A DNA stretch of 64,000 nucleotides, taken from assembly GCF_001942465.1 (NCBI RefSeq), contig NZ_MKJY01000555.1, forward strand, positions 1 through 64,000, in the 5' to 3' direction. Positions 37,102-46,382 of this stretch are shown here, in pieces. The notes under the pieces are model-generated. The model did not search any database, was not told the DNA's origin, and saw only the letters and a list, made by a program, of their open reading frames with translations. The DNA comes from Actinomadura sp. CNU-125. Lineage in GTDB: Bacteria > Actinomycetota > Actinomycetes > Streptosporangiales > Streptosporangiaceae. Both the position numbers and the translations under genes were made by a program. Position 1 is the first letter of the stretch. Every line of letters starts with the position of its first letter.

Positions 37102-38677
37102 GCGGCACCTCTTCTTCTTCGTTCCGGCCGGACGGCTCGGGCCGCGCCGGCCGCCGCGTCCGCAGGCCGTGGGCCAGCATCAGCAGCTCCTCCTCGGTGG
37201 TCTGCGCGGCGCGCCGCTCGGCGACGATCCGGCCGCCCCGGACGACGAGCACCCGGGTGGCGACCGACAGCAGCTCCTCGAACTCGCTGCACACGAGGAC
37301 GACCGCCTTGCCCTGCGCCGCGAACCGGCGGACGAGCCGCAGCAGGTCGGCCTTCGCGCCGACGTCCACGCCCGCGGTCGGCTCGTCGAGCAGCCACACG
37401 CGCGTGTCGGCGTACATCCACTTCGCGAACACGACCTTCTGGGCGTTGCCGCCGGACAGCTCGCCCGGCACGGCGTCGACCCCGGCGGTGACGATGCCGA
37501 GGTCCGCGACCGCCCGCTCCGCGCGGGCCCGCTCGTCGTCGGCGCGCGGCACCAGCCGTCCGCGCGACAGCCGGGCCAGGTCGGGCAGGGAGATGTTCTT
37601 CCACAGCGGCAGCCCGCCGTGCAGCCCCTGCCCGGCGCGGTCCTCCGGGACGTACGCCATGCCCGCCCCGACGGCGGCCCGCGCCGAGTTCGCGACCTCG
37701 GTGCCGCCGACGCTGACGGTGCCGGTGGCGGACGAGTCGTCGCGGAACACCGCGCGCAGCAGCTCCGACCGTCCGGCGCCGAGCAGCCCGGCGACGCCGA
37801 CGATCTCCCCGGCGCGCACGTCGAACGAGACGTCGCGCACGCCCGTCGCCGACGACAGCCCGGCCACCCGCAGGACGACCGGCGCGGCGGCGTCCGGCTC
37901 CGGCTCGCCCTCGCGTTCGACGGCGAGCAGTTCCCGGCCGGTGACGGCGCGGACGAGCATGCCCTCGGTGACCGCGTCGGTCGCCTCGTCGAGCACCGTC
38001 TCGCCGTCGCGGATGACCGTCGTGTGGTCGGTCAGCTCGAAGATCTCGTCGAAGAAGTGCGAGATGTACAGGAACGCGGTGCCCTGCGCCGACAGCCGCC
38101 GCACGGCGTCGAACACGACCCGCCGCTCCTTGTCCGACAGCGACGCCGTGGGCTCGTCCATCACCACCAGCCGGGCGCCCGCCGCGAGGGACTGCAGCAC
38201 CGACACCATCTGCCGGGCGCCGATCGGCAGGTCGCCGACGACCGCGTCCGGGTCGACGGGGTAGCCGAGCCGTTCGACGAGCGCGCCGAACTCCGCGCGC
38301 AGGTCGCGCGTCATCCGCCAGGCGCCCGACCGGTCGAGGAACACGTTCTCGATGACGGTGAGGGTGGGCACCAGCGGGACGTGCTGGTGGATCGTCGCGA
38401 TCCCCGCCTTGCGGGCGGCGCCGGGGGCGCGCCAGCGGCGGTCCCGGCCGGCCCAGCGCAGCACGCCGCCGCTCGGCGGATGCGCCCCGGAGATGATCTT
38501 CACGAGGGTGGACTTGCCCGCGCCGTTCGCGCCGACGAGCCCGTGCACGCTGCCCGGCCGCACCGCGAGGGAGATGCCGCGCAGCGCGCGCGTCCCGTTC
38601 GGGAACGTCTTGGTGACGCCGTCGAGGAGCAGGAGCGGTTCGCCGTCCGGCCGTGCGTCCGGCGGTGCCTCCGGCAT
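37091..38677 (-). CDS. Sugar ABC transporter ATPase, tandem domains
   Basis: 528-residue RbsA/XylG-type ATPase with two nucleotide-binding domains. The first has Walker A GANGAGKST, a degenerate signature (PIGARQMVSVLQSLA) and Walker B LVVMDEPTASL. The second has VAGLLGAGRSE in place of a full Walker A, LSGGNAQKVVFAKW and WLLDEPTAGVDVG. This asymmetry is normal for sugar importers of this type. ATG at 38677 behind AAGGAGG. It powers import of the sugar bound by the lipoprotein upstream. Confidence 0.93.
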   Translation of the reverse strand: MPEAPPDARPDGEPLLLLDGVTKTFPNGTRALRGISLAVRPGSVHGLVGANGAGKSTLVKIISGAHPPSGGVLRWAGRDRRWRAPGAARKAGIATIHQHVPLVPTLTVIENVFLDRSGAWRMTRDLRAEFGALVERLGYPVDPDAVVGDLPIGARQMVSVLQSLAAGARLVVMDEPTASLSDKERRVVFDAVRRLSAQGTAFLYISHFFDEIFELTDHTTVIRDGETVLDEATDAVTEGMLVRAVTGRELLAVEREGEPEPDAAAPVVLRVAGLSSATGVRDVSFDVRAGEIVGVAGLLGAGRSELLRAVFRDDSSATGTVSVGGTEVANSARAAVGAGMAYVPEDRAGQGLHGGLPLWKNISLPDLARLSRGRLVPRADDERARAERAVADLGIVTAGVDAVPGELSGGNAQKVVFAKWMYADTRVWLLDEPTAGVDVGAKADLLRLVRRFAAQGKAVVLVCSEFEELLSVATRVLVVRGGRIVAERRAAQTTEEELLMLAHGLRTRRPARPEPSGRNEEEEVPREH

Positions 38678-38715
38678 GGCTTCCTCCTTCCCTTCCGCGT
38701 CCGCAGCCGCGGGCC

Positions 38716-39705
38716 TCACCATTGCGGCTTGCACTCGCCGACGTTGTCCTTCGTGATCGCCGGGGTGTCGTAGGTGACGAACTCGGCGTCGTGCTTCTTC
38801 GCGCCGGTGAGCTGCTCGTGCAGCACCTTCATGGCGCGCGCGCCGAGGTCCTCGGGCTTGTAGCAGACCGTCCCGTACAGGTCGCCGCTCTTGACGCCGT
38901 CGATGCCGAGCTTGGAGCCGCCGACGCCGATGACGGCGGCGTCCGATCCGGCCGCCTTCACCGCCTTCGCGCAGCCGACGCCCATGTCGTCGCTCTCGGC
39001 GTAGAACAGCTTGACGTCCGGGTGCGCGGCCAGCATGTTCTGGCAGGCCGACTGCGCCTTCTCCGGCAGCCAGTCGCCGGGCTGCCGCGCCACGACCTTC
39101 AGCTCGACGCCCTTCTCCTTCGCGGGCGCCTCGAAGTCGCGGTACCGCTGGTGGGTCTCGGCGAACCCGGCCGTCCCCTCGACGACCGCGATCTCGCCGC
39201 CGTCGGGGAGCACTTCGAGCGCCAGTTCGCCCGCCGTGCGCCCGGCCGCGTACTCGTCCTGCGTCGCGAGCGCGACCAGGCCCGGGTAGACGTCGGTGAG
39301 CTCGCGGGACTTCGGGTCGCCGACCTGGGACGCGACGGCGACGGTCGGGATCCCGGCCTGCTTCAGGCCGTCGGCCATCCCGGCCGCGACGCTGGAGTCG
39401 ACGGGCAGCAGCAGCACGCCGTCCGGCTGCTGGCCGATGAGGTCCTGGATGTCGCTGGACTGCTTCTGCGCCTCCCCCTGCGCGTCGACCTCGATCACCT
39501 CGACGCCGAGCCGCTCCGCCTCGGCCTTGATCCCCTTGGTGACGGCGGCGGGGAACGGGAAGCTCTGCCCCAGGGTGGACACCCCGACGGTCAGCTCGCC
39601 CTTGTCCGCCGCCGCCTCCGTCTCGCCGGCCTGCCCGCACCCCGCCGCCAGCGCCGCCATCGCGAGCGCCGCCGCAGCGGCCGCCAGCGTCTGCCTCCGT
39701 GCCAT
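38716..39705 (-). CDS. Sugar-binding lipoprotein (periplasmic-binding type 1)
   Basis: 329 residues from the ATG at 39705 (GGAGGTG six bases upstream). The signal peptide ends with the lipobox LAAGC. The RbsB-like fold follows: TVGVSTLGQSFPFPAAVTKGIKAEAERLGVEV, DIQDLIGQQPDGVLLLPVDS, VIGVGGSKLGIDGVKSGDLYGTV. Cysteines around QSACQNML and VGCAKAV probably form a disulfide. A LacI-type operator lies directly before it, so it starts the transporter-to-repressor transcription unit. Confidence 0.92.
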   Translation of the reverse strand: MARRQTLAAAAAALAMAALAAGCGQAGETEAAADKGELTVGVSTLGQSFPFPAAVTKGIKAEAERLGVEVIEVDAQGEAQKQSSDIQDLIGQQPDGVLLLPVDSSVAAGMADGLKQAGIPTVAVASQVGDPKSRELTDVYPGLVALATQDEYAAGRTAGELALEVLPDGGEIAVVEGTAGFAETHQRYRDFEAPAKEKGVELKVVARQPGDWLPEKAQSACQNMLAAHPDVKLFYAESDDMGVGCAKAVKAAGSDAAVIGVGGSKLGIDGVKSGDLYGTVCYKPEDLGARAMKVLHEQLTGAKKHDAEFVTYDTPAITKDNVGECKPQW

Positions 39706-39721
39706 CCGCGGCACCTCCGTT

Positions 39722-39733
39722 CTAACGATTGAC
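39722..39733. promoter_or_regulatory. LacI-type operator before the sugar transporter
   Basis: CTAACGATTGAC (39722-39733) is a two-mismatch version of the palindrome TCAATCGATTGA found at the two other promoters. The flanks CCGTT and TA also match the copy at 43792-43808. It lies 17 bases before the binding-protein start, where bound repressor would block transcription. Confidence 0.68.
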
Positions 39734-39751
39734 TAAGGGAGGGACGGCCGG

Positions 39752-40747
39752 TCAGGCCGCCGCCGTCTCGGCGATCCGGGCCGCGATCGGCCCGGCCGTC
39801 GGCAGCACCGCCGCCGCCAGCCCCGGCGCCGCCGGGATCCGCACGTCCGGGGCGCCGATCCGCACCAGCGCCGCGTCCAGGCCGATGCCCGCCTCCGCGA
39901 CCCGCGCGACGATCTCGGCGCCGAAGCCGCCCGTCACGTTCGCCTCGTGCACCACCGCGAGCCGCCGCGTCCGCGCGACGCTCGCCAGCACGGCGTCCAG
40001 GTCCAGCGGGTTCAGCCAGGTCAGCTCCAGGACCTCCGCCTCGACGCCGCGCGCCGCCAGGCTCTCCGCCGCCGCCAGCGCCTGCCCGGCCACCGCGCCC
40101 CAGCTCACCACCGTGACGTCGCGGCCCGGCCGCCGCAGGTGCGACCAGCCCATCGGCCGCGGCGCGCCGCCCAGCTCGACCTCCGCCTTGTCGCCGAAGT
40201 ACAGCGACCGGTTCTCCACGACGATCACCGGGTCGTCGGCGTGCACCGCGGCGACCAGCACGTCATGGGCGTCCTGCGCGGTCCGCGGCATCGCCAGCCG
40301 CAGCCCGGGGACGTGCAGGAACAGCGCCTCCAGCGACTGCGAGTGCTGCGCGCACGCCCCCGGCGCGTTCCCCTGCTGGGTGCGGACGACGATCGGTGCG
40401 GGCGCCGCGCCCCGCGAGACGTACCGGGCGTTCGCCGCCTGGTTGACGAGCTGGTCCAGCGCCACCAGCGAGAAGTCCGCCCACATGATCTCTACGATCG
40501 GCCGGGCGCCCATCAGCGCCGCGCCGACCGCGCTGCCGAGGATCGCGGCCTCGCTGATCGGGGTGTCGAACACCCGCTCGCCGAACTTGCGGCGCAGCCC
40601 GCGCGTCACGCCGAACACGCCGCCCGGCTTCGCGACGTCCTCCCCGTACAGGAGGGTCTCGGGCACCTCCTCCAGCAGCCGGGCCAGCGCCGCGTTGACG
40701 GCCTCTCCGTACTTCAGCTTCCTGGTCTCTGCGGTGGTCTCAGGCAT
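39752..40747 (-). CDS. TPP-dependent 2-oxo-acid dehydrogenase E1 beta subunit
   Basis: 331-residue E1 beta subunit of the branched-chain/acetoin/pyruvate dehydrogenase type. LLYGEDVAKPGGVFGVTRGLRRKFGERVFDTPISEAAILGSAVGAA holds the Glu that activates TPP. EIMWADFSLVALDQLVNQAA and AQHSQSLEALFLHVPGLRLAMP are standard. The transketolase C-terminal domain follows. The ATG overlaps the alpha-subunit gene by eight bases. No E2 or E3 gene is nearby, so it either borrows them or works as a non-oxidative TPP enzyme. Confidence 0.9.
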   Translation of the reverse strand: MPETTAETRKLKYGEAVNAALARLLEEVPETLLYGEDVAKPGGVFGVTRGLRRKFGERVFDTPISEAAILGSAVGAALMGARPIVEIMWADFSLVALDQLVNQAANARYVSRGAAPAPIVVRTQQGNAPGACAQHSQSLEALFLHVPGLRLAMPRTAQDAHDVLVAAVHADDPVIVVENRSLYFGDKAEVELGGAPRPMGWSHLRRPGRDVTVVSWGAVAGQALAAAESLAARGVEAEVLELTWLNPLDLDAVLASVARTRRLAVVHEANVTGGFGAEIVARVAEAGIGLDAALVRIGAPDVRIPAAPGLAAAVLPTAGPIAARIAETAAA

Positions 40748-41690
40748 AGACGTGGTCCTTCGCGGTGTCGGGATCGGCGGGCGGAGCGGCCAGTGCCGCC
40801 GCGGCGGCCTCCTCGATCTCGGCGCGGGCCCGCGCCCGCGCGTCCTCGATCCGTGCGGCGGGGACGGCCGCCGCCGCCAGCTCCCGGGTCAGCCGGGCGA
40901 TCGGTTCCTCCTCGCGGGCCCGGTCCAGCTCGCCCGGCCTGCGGTACTGCTCGACGTCCCCGATGTAGTGGCCGACGAGCCGCTGCGTCATCAGCTCCAG
41001 CAGCATCGGGCCGCCGCCCGAACGCGCCCGTCCGACCGCGTCCCGCACGGCCGCCCGCACGGCGGCCGGGTCGTTGCCGTCCACCCGTGCCCCGGCCATG
41101 CCGTACCCGGCGGCGCGGCGCCACAGCTCCGGCTCCCCGACCATCTCGTCGATCGGGGTCAGCTCCGACCAGTAGTTGTTCTCGCAGACGAACACGACCG
41201 GCAGCTTGAACGCGGCGGCCATGTTCAGCGCCTCGTGCGACGCGCCCTGGTTCAGCGCACCGTCCCCGCAGACCGTCAGCGCGACGCGCCCGCTCCCGTC
41301 GAACCGTCCGGCCAGCGCGGCGCCCACCGCGATCGGGAGCCCGGCCCCGACGATCGAGTTCTCGCCGTGGAAACCGTGCTCGGGCGCGGTGAAGTACGCC
41401 GAACCGCCCCGGCCCCCGTTGACGCCCGTCGCGCGTCCCGCGCACTCGGCGATGACGCCCTCGGCGGGCACGCCCCGCGCGAGCGCCCAGCCGTGCCCCC
41501 GGTAGGTCGCGAACAGGGCGTCGTCCGGGCCGAGCTCCGTGCAGGCGCCCACCGGCCCGGCCTCCTGGCCGATGCACAGGTGCACCGACCCGACGACCTC
41601 CCCGCCGATCCGCAGTTCGCGGATCTTCTCCTCCAGCGCCCGGACGCGCCACATCGCGTGCAGATCGGCGAGCCGCTCCGTATCGTCCAT
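40740..41690 (-). CDS. TPP-dependent 2-oxo-acid dehydrogenase E1 alpha subunit
   Basis: 316-residue E1 alpha subunit. The TPP/Mg binding motif is TVCGDGALNQGASHEALNMAA ending in ENN about 27 residues later. The N-terminal IRELRIGGEVVGSVHLCIGQEA, YRGHGWALARG and GRGGSAYF are typical of the AcoA/PdhA group. It starts at the ATG at 41690, one base into the lyase stop (TAATG). With the beta subunit it would decarboxylate a 2-oxo acid. In this regulon the candidates are pyruvate or a keto-deoxy sugar acid. Confidence 0.9.
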   Translation of the reverse strand: MDDTERLADLHAMWRVRALEEKIRELRIGGEVVGSVHLCIGQEAGPVGACTELGPDDALFATYRGHGWALARGVPAEGVIAECAGRATGVNGGRGGSAYFTAPEHGFHGENSIVGAGLPIAVGAALAGRFDGSGRVALTVCGDGALNQGASHEALNMAAAFKLPVVFVCENNYWSELTPIDEMVGEPELWRRAAGYGMAGARVDGNDPAAVRAAVRDAVGRARSGGGPMLLELMTQRLVGHYIGDVEQYRRPGELDRAREEEPIARLTRELAAAAVPAARIEDARARARAEIEEAAAAALAAPPADPDTAKDHVYA

Positions 41691-43036
41691 TACTGCTTCC
41701 CTCCTTCGTCGCGGACGGACTTCCACTCGCGCAGCGCGCCGGCCGCGACCGACATCGCCTCGCCCAGATAGTCGGACGGGTCCAGCTTCAGCGGCCCGAC
41801 CGCCGCGCGGACCTCGTCGGGCAGGTCGCGCACGCACGTCGCGACCAGGTCGCCGCCCTCGGCGCGGGCCCGCGCCGCGGCCGCGTACACCAGGTCGTGC
41901 GCCCGCTCGCGGCCCAGCGCCGGCGCGAGCCGCATCATCAGCGCCTCGCTCATCAGCAGGCCGTCCAGTTCCACGTTGGCGCGCATCCGGTCGGGGAACA
42001 CCCGCAGCGAACCGGCCGTCTCGCCCGCCAGCCGGACGGCCGCGGCCGTGTACTCGGCGACCTGCGGCACCGCGAGCCACTCGACCTGCCACTCCCCGGC
42101 GCTGCGCTCGTGCCCCGCCTCCATCGCCCGGCCGAGCAGGGCGGACGCCCCGGCGGCCGCGACGCCGTAGCCGATGACGGCCTCGGAGTAGATCGGGTTG
42201 ACCTTCTGCGGCATCGTCGACGACGCCCCGCGATGGTGCCCGCCCTCTTCCCCGACCTCGCCGATCTCCGTCCGGGACAGGTCGACGACCTCGCGGGCGA
42301 ACCGCACGCACGTCGCGGCCAGCAGCGAGCACGCCTGCCCGAACCGGGCGACCCGGTCGCGCGCCACGTGCCACGGCACGTCGGTGTCGGCGAGCCCGAG
42401 CCGCCGCGCGACCCCGCTCCGCACCCGCGCACCGTCCTCGCCCATGGCCGCGTTCGTGCCGCCCGCACCGAACAGCGACACCACGCCCACGTCCGCGCGC
42501 GCCCGGCGGACCTCGGCGACCTCCCGGGCCACCTCCCCGAGGAACACCGCCGTCTTCGCGCCGAACGTCGTCGGGACGGCCTGCTGCGCGTGCGTGCGCG
42601 CGGCCATCACCACCTTGGCGTTCGCGCCGGTCAGCTCCGCCAGCGCGTCCCCGAACCGCACCGCGAGCTCGATCAGCCGGTCGCACGACCGGACGAGCTG
42701 CAGCGCCAGCCCGGTGTCCATGATGTCCTGGGTCGTGGCGCCGTAGTGGACCCGCCCGTCCGGCCCCTGCGGCAGGTGCCCGGCGAGCTGCCGGATCAGC
42801 GGGAGGATCGGATACCCGACGTTGCGCGACCGCTCCCACAGCAGGTCCATGTCGATCAGCTCGGCACGGCAGACGGCGCTCACGGCGTCGGCGTCGTCCC
42901 TCGTCAGCAACCCCACGTCCGCTTGGGCCTGGGCGAGCGCCGACTCGGTCCGCAACCAGGCGTCGACGGTGTTCTCCGGCGACCAGACGCGCACCATCTC
43001 CTCGTCCCGGTACAGCGCGGACAGCAGGTGACCCAT
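41690..43036 (-). CDS. Fumarase/aspartase-superfamily lyase (PcaB/adenylosuccinate-lyase-like)
   Basis: 448 residues of the superfamily of adenylosuccinate lyase, argininosuccinate lyase and carboxymuconate cycloisomerase. The conserved blocks are VHYGATTQDIMDTGLALQL, MAARTHAQQAVPTTFGAKTA and the signature GASSTMPQKVNPIYSEAV with the catalytic Ser loop. Members add or eliminate across a C-C bond next to a carboxylate. In this sugar regulon it could be the dehydratase or lyase that acts on the sugar acid, a role not known for the family. Start and stop overlap neighbours by one base each. Confidence 0.85.
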   Translation of the reverse strand: MGHLLSALYRDEEMVRVWSPENTVDAWLRTESALAQAQADVGLLTRDDADAVSAVCRAELIDMDLLWERSRNVGYPILPLIRQLAGHLPQGPDGRVHYGATTQDIMDTGLALQLVRSCDRLIELAVRFGDALAELTGANAKVVMAARTHAQQAVPTTFGAKTAVFLGEVAREVAEVRRARADVGVVSLFGAGGTNAAMGEDGARVRSGVARRLGLADTDVPWHVARDRVARFGQACSLLAATCVRFAREVVDLSRTEIGEVGEEGGHHRGASSTMPQKVNPIYSEAVIGYGVAAAGASALLGRAMEAGHERSAGEWQVEWLAVPQVAEYTAAAVRLAGETAGSLRVFPDRMRANVELDGLLMSEALMMRLAPALGRERAHDLVYAAAARARAEGGDLVATCVRDLPDEVRAAVGPLKLDPSDYLGEAMSVAAGALREWKSVRDEGGKQ

Positions 43037-43782
43037 CAGTCCATCTCCAGTCCGCCGTCGACGTTGATCGCCTGGCCCGTCACGTACGAGGCGAGGTCGC
43101 TGAGCAGGAACGCCACCACCGCGGCGAGCTCCTCGGGACGCCCGTCCCGCTTCAGCGCGGTCGCCCCCGTCACCTCGTCGAGGTAGGCACGGCCCGCCCC
43201 GGCCCCGAATCTGCGCTCGCGCTCGGCGATGATCCCCTCCCACATCGGCGTCATGAACACGCCGGGACAGACCGCGTTGACCCGCACCGCCGGTCCGTAC
43301 GCCAGCGCCGCCGACTTCGTCAGCGACAGCAGCGCCGCCTTCGACGCCGCGTAGTGCGCCGCGTTCGGACGTCCCGACCGCGCCGCGACCGACGCGAGCG
43401 TGACGATCGCGCCGTTCTCCATCAACGCCGCCGCCTGCTGGACGACGTGGAAGACCGACGTCAGGTTCAGGTCGACGATCCGCCCCCACTCCTCGGGCGT
43501 GAGCCGGGCCAGCTCCTTGGTCTGCATGGCACCGGCGCAGTTGACCAGCCCGTCCAGCCCGCCGAGCGCCTCCGCCGCCCGCCCGGGCAGCGCCCGGGCC
43601 TGCTCGGGGTCGGCGAGGTCGACCGCCAGCGGCACCGCGCCCGCGACGTCGTCCTCGCGCACATCGGCCGCGACCACCCGCGCACCGCACCCGGCGAGGT
43701 GCGCCACGACCGCCCTCCCGAGGCCCCCGGCGGCACCGGTCACCAGGACCCGCCGCCCGCTGAGAGTCGGCTCCACGGTCAC
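43036..43782 (-). CDS. Short-chain dehydrogenase (sugar-acid dehydrogenase candidate)
   Basis: 248-residue classical SDR. NAD(P) motif VLVTGAAGGLGRAVVAHLAG, NCAG stretch LVNCAGAMQ, catalytic Ser/Tyr/Lys in TLASVAARSGRPNAAHYAASKAALL, and the VNAVCPGVFMTPM and YVTGQAINVDGG blocks. An acidic residue after beta-2 (VVAADVRED) favours NAD. It is the first gene of its unit, directly after a LacI-type operator. Relatives oxidise 2-keto-3-deoxy-L-fuconate or -rhamnonate at C4, which would fit here; other sugars remain possible. Confidence 0.88.
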   Translation of the reverse strand: MTVEPTLSGRRVLVTGAAGGLGRAVVAHLAGCGARVVAADVREDDVAGAVPLAVDLADPEQARALPGRAAEALGGLDGLVNCAGAMQTKELARLTPEEWGRIVDLNLTSVFHVVQQAAALMENGAIVTLASVAARSGRPNAAHYAASKAALLSLTKSAALAYGPAVRVNAVCPGVFMTPMWEGIIAERERRFGAGAGRAYLDEVTGATALKRDGRPEELAAVVAFLLSDLASYVTGQAINVDGGLEMD

Positions 43783-43794
43783 GTTCCACTCCGT

Positions 43795-43806
43795 TCAATC
43801 GATTGA
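43795..43806. promoter_or_regulatory. LacI-type operator before the SDR operon
   Basis: A perfect palindrome TCAATCGATTGA lies 13 bases before the SDR start codon. It is identical to the copy at the glycosidase promoter. Its flanks (GTAG and CGG on the coding side) match the transporter copy. Confidence 0.75.
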
Positions 43807-43898
43807 CTACCGCGGAAACGTAACCCACGACACACAACCGGCACAACCCCCCGACCTCCACGTCCGTCGACCGCGCCCCGTCCCGTCCCGTCGACGGT

Positions 43899-44405
43899 TC
43901 AGTCGCGCCACACCACGACGGCCAGGTGATTCTCGGCGGCCACGGCGTAGAAATCGCGGAGCGCGTTGAAATGCGTGGTGATGTAAGGCCGCGGATCGCC
44001 AATGAAGTCGGCAAGGGCTCCGAGGATCGCGGCCTTCAATTTCCGAGGGTCCGATGGCAGCACAGAAAGAACATGACCCATGTCGATGTCACATAGCGCG
44101 GCCGCCAGCGTGAGAACGTCGGACGGCTCCAGAGCCTTGGGCTGCTCCCAAACCGAGTACGGGTGATCACGGTAAGCGGGATTGACCTCGTCATCTCCGC
44201 CGGTCGCCCGCCGCAGGGCGGGTACATTGCCGACACCGGCGCGCTCGCACACGCGGATCAGGGCGTCGTCCGCCCAGTCCAGATCAAGGTGCTCCGACGC
44301 CGGGACCAGCTCGAACGAGCACAGTCCGTCCAGCTCGGCGACCGAGCGCCGGCACTCGGAGAGCCGTCCGGGCGTGATCCGGGCAAGCTGCGTCGTAATC
44401 GCCAC
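43899..44405 (-). CDS. DUF1877-like protein
   Basis: 168 residues if read from the GTG at 44405 (VAITTQLARITPGRL), which is where DUF1877 (YfbM-like) proteins normally begin; the frame is open to an ATG at 44450. A central HPYSVWEQPKALEPSDVLTLAAAL block and a late YITTHFNALRDFYAVAAENHLAVVVW match the family layout. Function is unknown. Codon use is slightly less GC-rich than its neighbours. It stands alone, downstream of the kinase gene in orientation. Confidence 0.6.
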   Translation of the reverse strand: MAITTQLARITPGRLSECRRSVAELDGLCSFELVPASEHLDLDWADDALIRVCERAGVGNVPALRRATGGDDEVNPAYRDHPYSVWEQPKALEPSDVLTLAAALCDIDMGHVLSVLPSDPRKLKAAILGALADFIGDPRPYITTHFNALRDFYAVAAENHLAVVVWRD

Positions 44406-44528
44406 GCTCGAAGTCTCGCACCCTGCATCCGTTGGAACGATGCAATTCATTTCGGCCGCACCGCGGCATTCTCAAGGCCCGGTACCGGTCATCGCGCGAT
44501 GGGCCGGTGCGGCCTTGGGGAGCGCCGG

Positions 44529-46324
44529 TCAGGAGCGTTGGAGGTTGGCGCTCTCGCTGGTTTCCATGTCCTCCCACGCAAGGCCCACGCCGCTCGGGGT
44601 GAGCAACTGCTCTCCGCCGAGCACGCACCCAGCCGTCTGGGTGAGCAGCCGGATCGGAATGAAGTGGATCTGCTTTTCGGCGGAGATCAGCATGGCCGTG
44701 GACTCGCAGGTCAGATCGCCGACGGTGGTGGTGATCTTGATGCTTTCGGTCCCGACGGCGCCGCCGCCGATGTCGAACCGCCTGCGCATCCCCTGCGTGG
44801 GGACGGTCGCGGTGAGCCCCAGGGCCGTCCCCGACCAGCTTCCGCGCAGTTCCGCCGGCACCGACTCGTGCTTGGCGCGGGCCAGGGTGCCCGACATGCC
44901 CTGCGCGGTCCAGTGGACATCGGCTTCGTTCAGGGTCATCGACTGGCTGGGCGGGACCTCGCACTGGCCGGGCGGAATGCTCCGGGTGAGGCGGGGGCGA
45001 AGGGACACCGAGGGAGAGGCCGACGTCATCGTGGCGGCGTATTCGCATATCTGGTTGGCGCCGGTCGTGCGGATCCGGGCGACGTCCGCGCCGAGTTCGC
45101 CTTGCACAAGGGTGACGCGGTGATGCCGCCACATGCCGCCCTCGCCCTCCTGGACCGACCCGTCCCACGTACCGACCATGTCCGCGGGCACGTCGCCCCG
45201 ACCGGCGGCCCCGCCCCCGGCGCCGCCGCCCGAACCGGTGGCGTTCGTCCTGTCGCCGTCCAGGAGGGCGATGACCAGGCCGACCGCGACGGTGCCGACG
45301 GCGGCCGCGGCCCCGGCCGCCACCAGCGCCCGCGACGCGGGGCGGGCGACCGCGTGTTCGTCTCGGCGGCGGTGAGGTCGTCCCGGGCGGCAGTGCCGGC
45401 ACCGTCGGCGGGGTCGCGCCGCCCCGGGTCCGGCGGGGGCCTCGGCGGTGTCCAGGGCGAGCAGTCCGGCGGCGTGGCGGCCCAGTTCGGCGAGGACCTC
45501 GGCCGGCAACCAGCGGTCGGGCACCGGCGGCAACGACTCGAGAATCTCGGCCGGGGTGGGACGCCGCTCGGGCTCCTTGGCCAGGCAGGACTCCGCGAGA
45601 GCACGCACCGGCCCGGACATGCCCTCCATATCCGGTGGCTCCTGCAAGACGCGGAAGAGCAGCGCGTGCAGTCCGTTCGCTCCCGAGCCGAACGGGCGGC
45701 GGCCGGTCGCCGCGTACACCAGCACCGAGCCGAGGCTGAAGACGTCGCAGGCCGCGGTGACGTCGGCACCGCGGACCTGCTCGGGCGCCATGAAGGGCGG
45801 CGAGCCGATCAGGGCCCCCGACCGGGTGGCGACGCTCGCGTCCACCGCGCGCACGATGCCGAAGTCGATCACTCGCGGCCCGTCGATCGTCACCAGCACA
45901 TTGGACGGCTTGAGGTCGCGGTGGATCAGGTCGCAGGCGTGCACGGCCTGCAGCGCACGGGCGAGCCCGGCCGCCAGCGCGAGGACCGACGCCTCGGGCA
46001 GCGGGCCGTGCCGTTCCACCGTCTCTGCGAGCGTGGGACCGGGCACATAGCCGGTGGCGACCCAAGGGGCGGCGGACTCGGTGTCGGCGTCCAGGACGGG
46101 CGCCGTCCACTCGCCGCCGTCCGGCGCGCGGCCTCCACCTCGCGGCGGAACCTCCGGAGGAAGACCGGGTCACCGGCCAGCTCGGCATGCACCAGTTTGA
46201 CGGCGACGGTCCGGCCGCCGCGGGAGCGCCCCAGGTAGACCCGGCCCATGCCGCCGGAACCGAGCCGCCCGAGCAGGCGGTAGCCGCCGACCTCCTCCGG
46301 GTCGCCGGGACTCAGAACCTCCAC
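44529..46324 (-). CDS. Membrane Ser/Thr protein kinase with external beta-domain (frameshift)
   Basis: About 598 residues after repair of one base near 46125, where the coding-strand CGGAC should be CGGGAC. The kinase domain shows GSGGMGRVYLGR, VAVKLVH, HRDLKPSN, DFGI and GSPPFMAPEQ. After a Pro/Arg-rich linker comes one helix (about VAAGAAAAVGTVAVGLVIALL), a Gly-rich spacer, and an external domain of about 200 residues opening MVGTWDGSVQEG and containing three more Cys and repeated beta strands. The external part is probably the sensor. The linker may hide a compensating pair of shifts. The GTG at 46324 follows GGGAGGG. Confidence 0.85.
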
Positions 46325-46382
46325 GCCCACCCTCCCTGCAGAAGATCGCGGATCACGTAACGGTGGGGCCGCCCCGGGCCGC

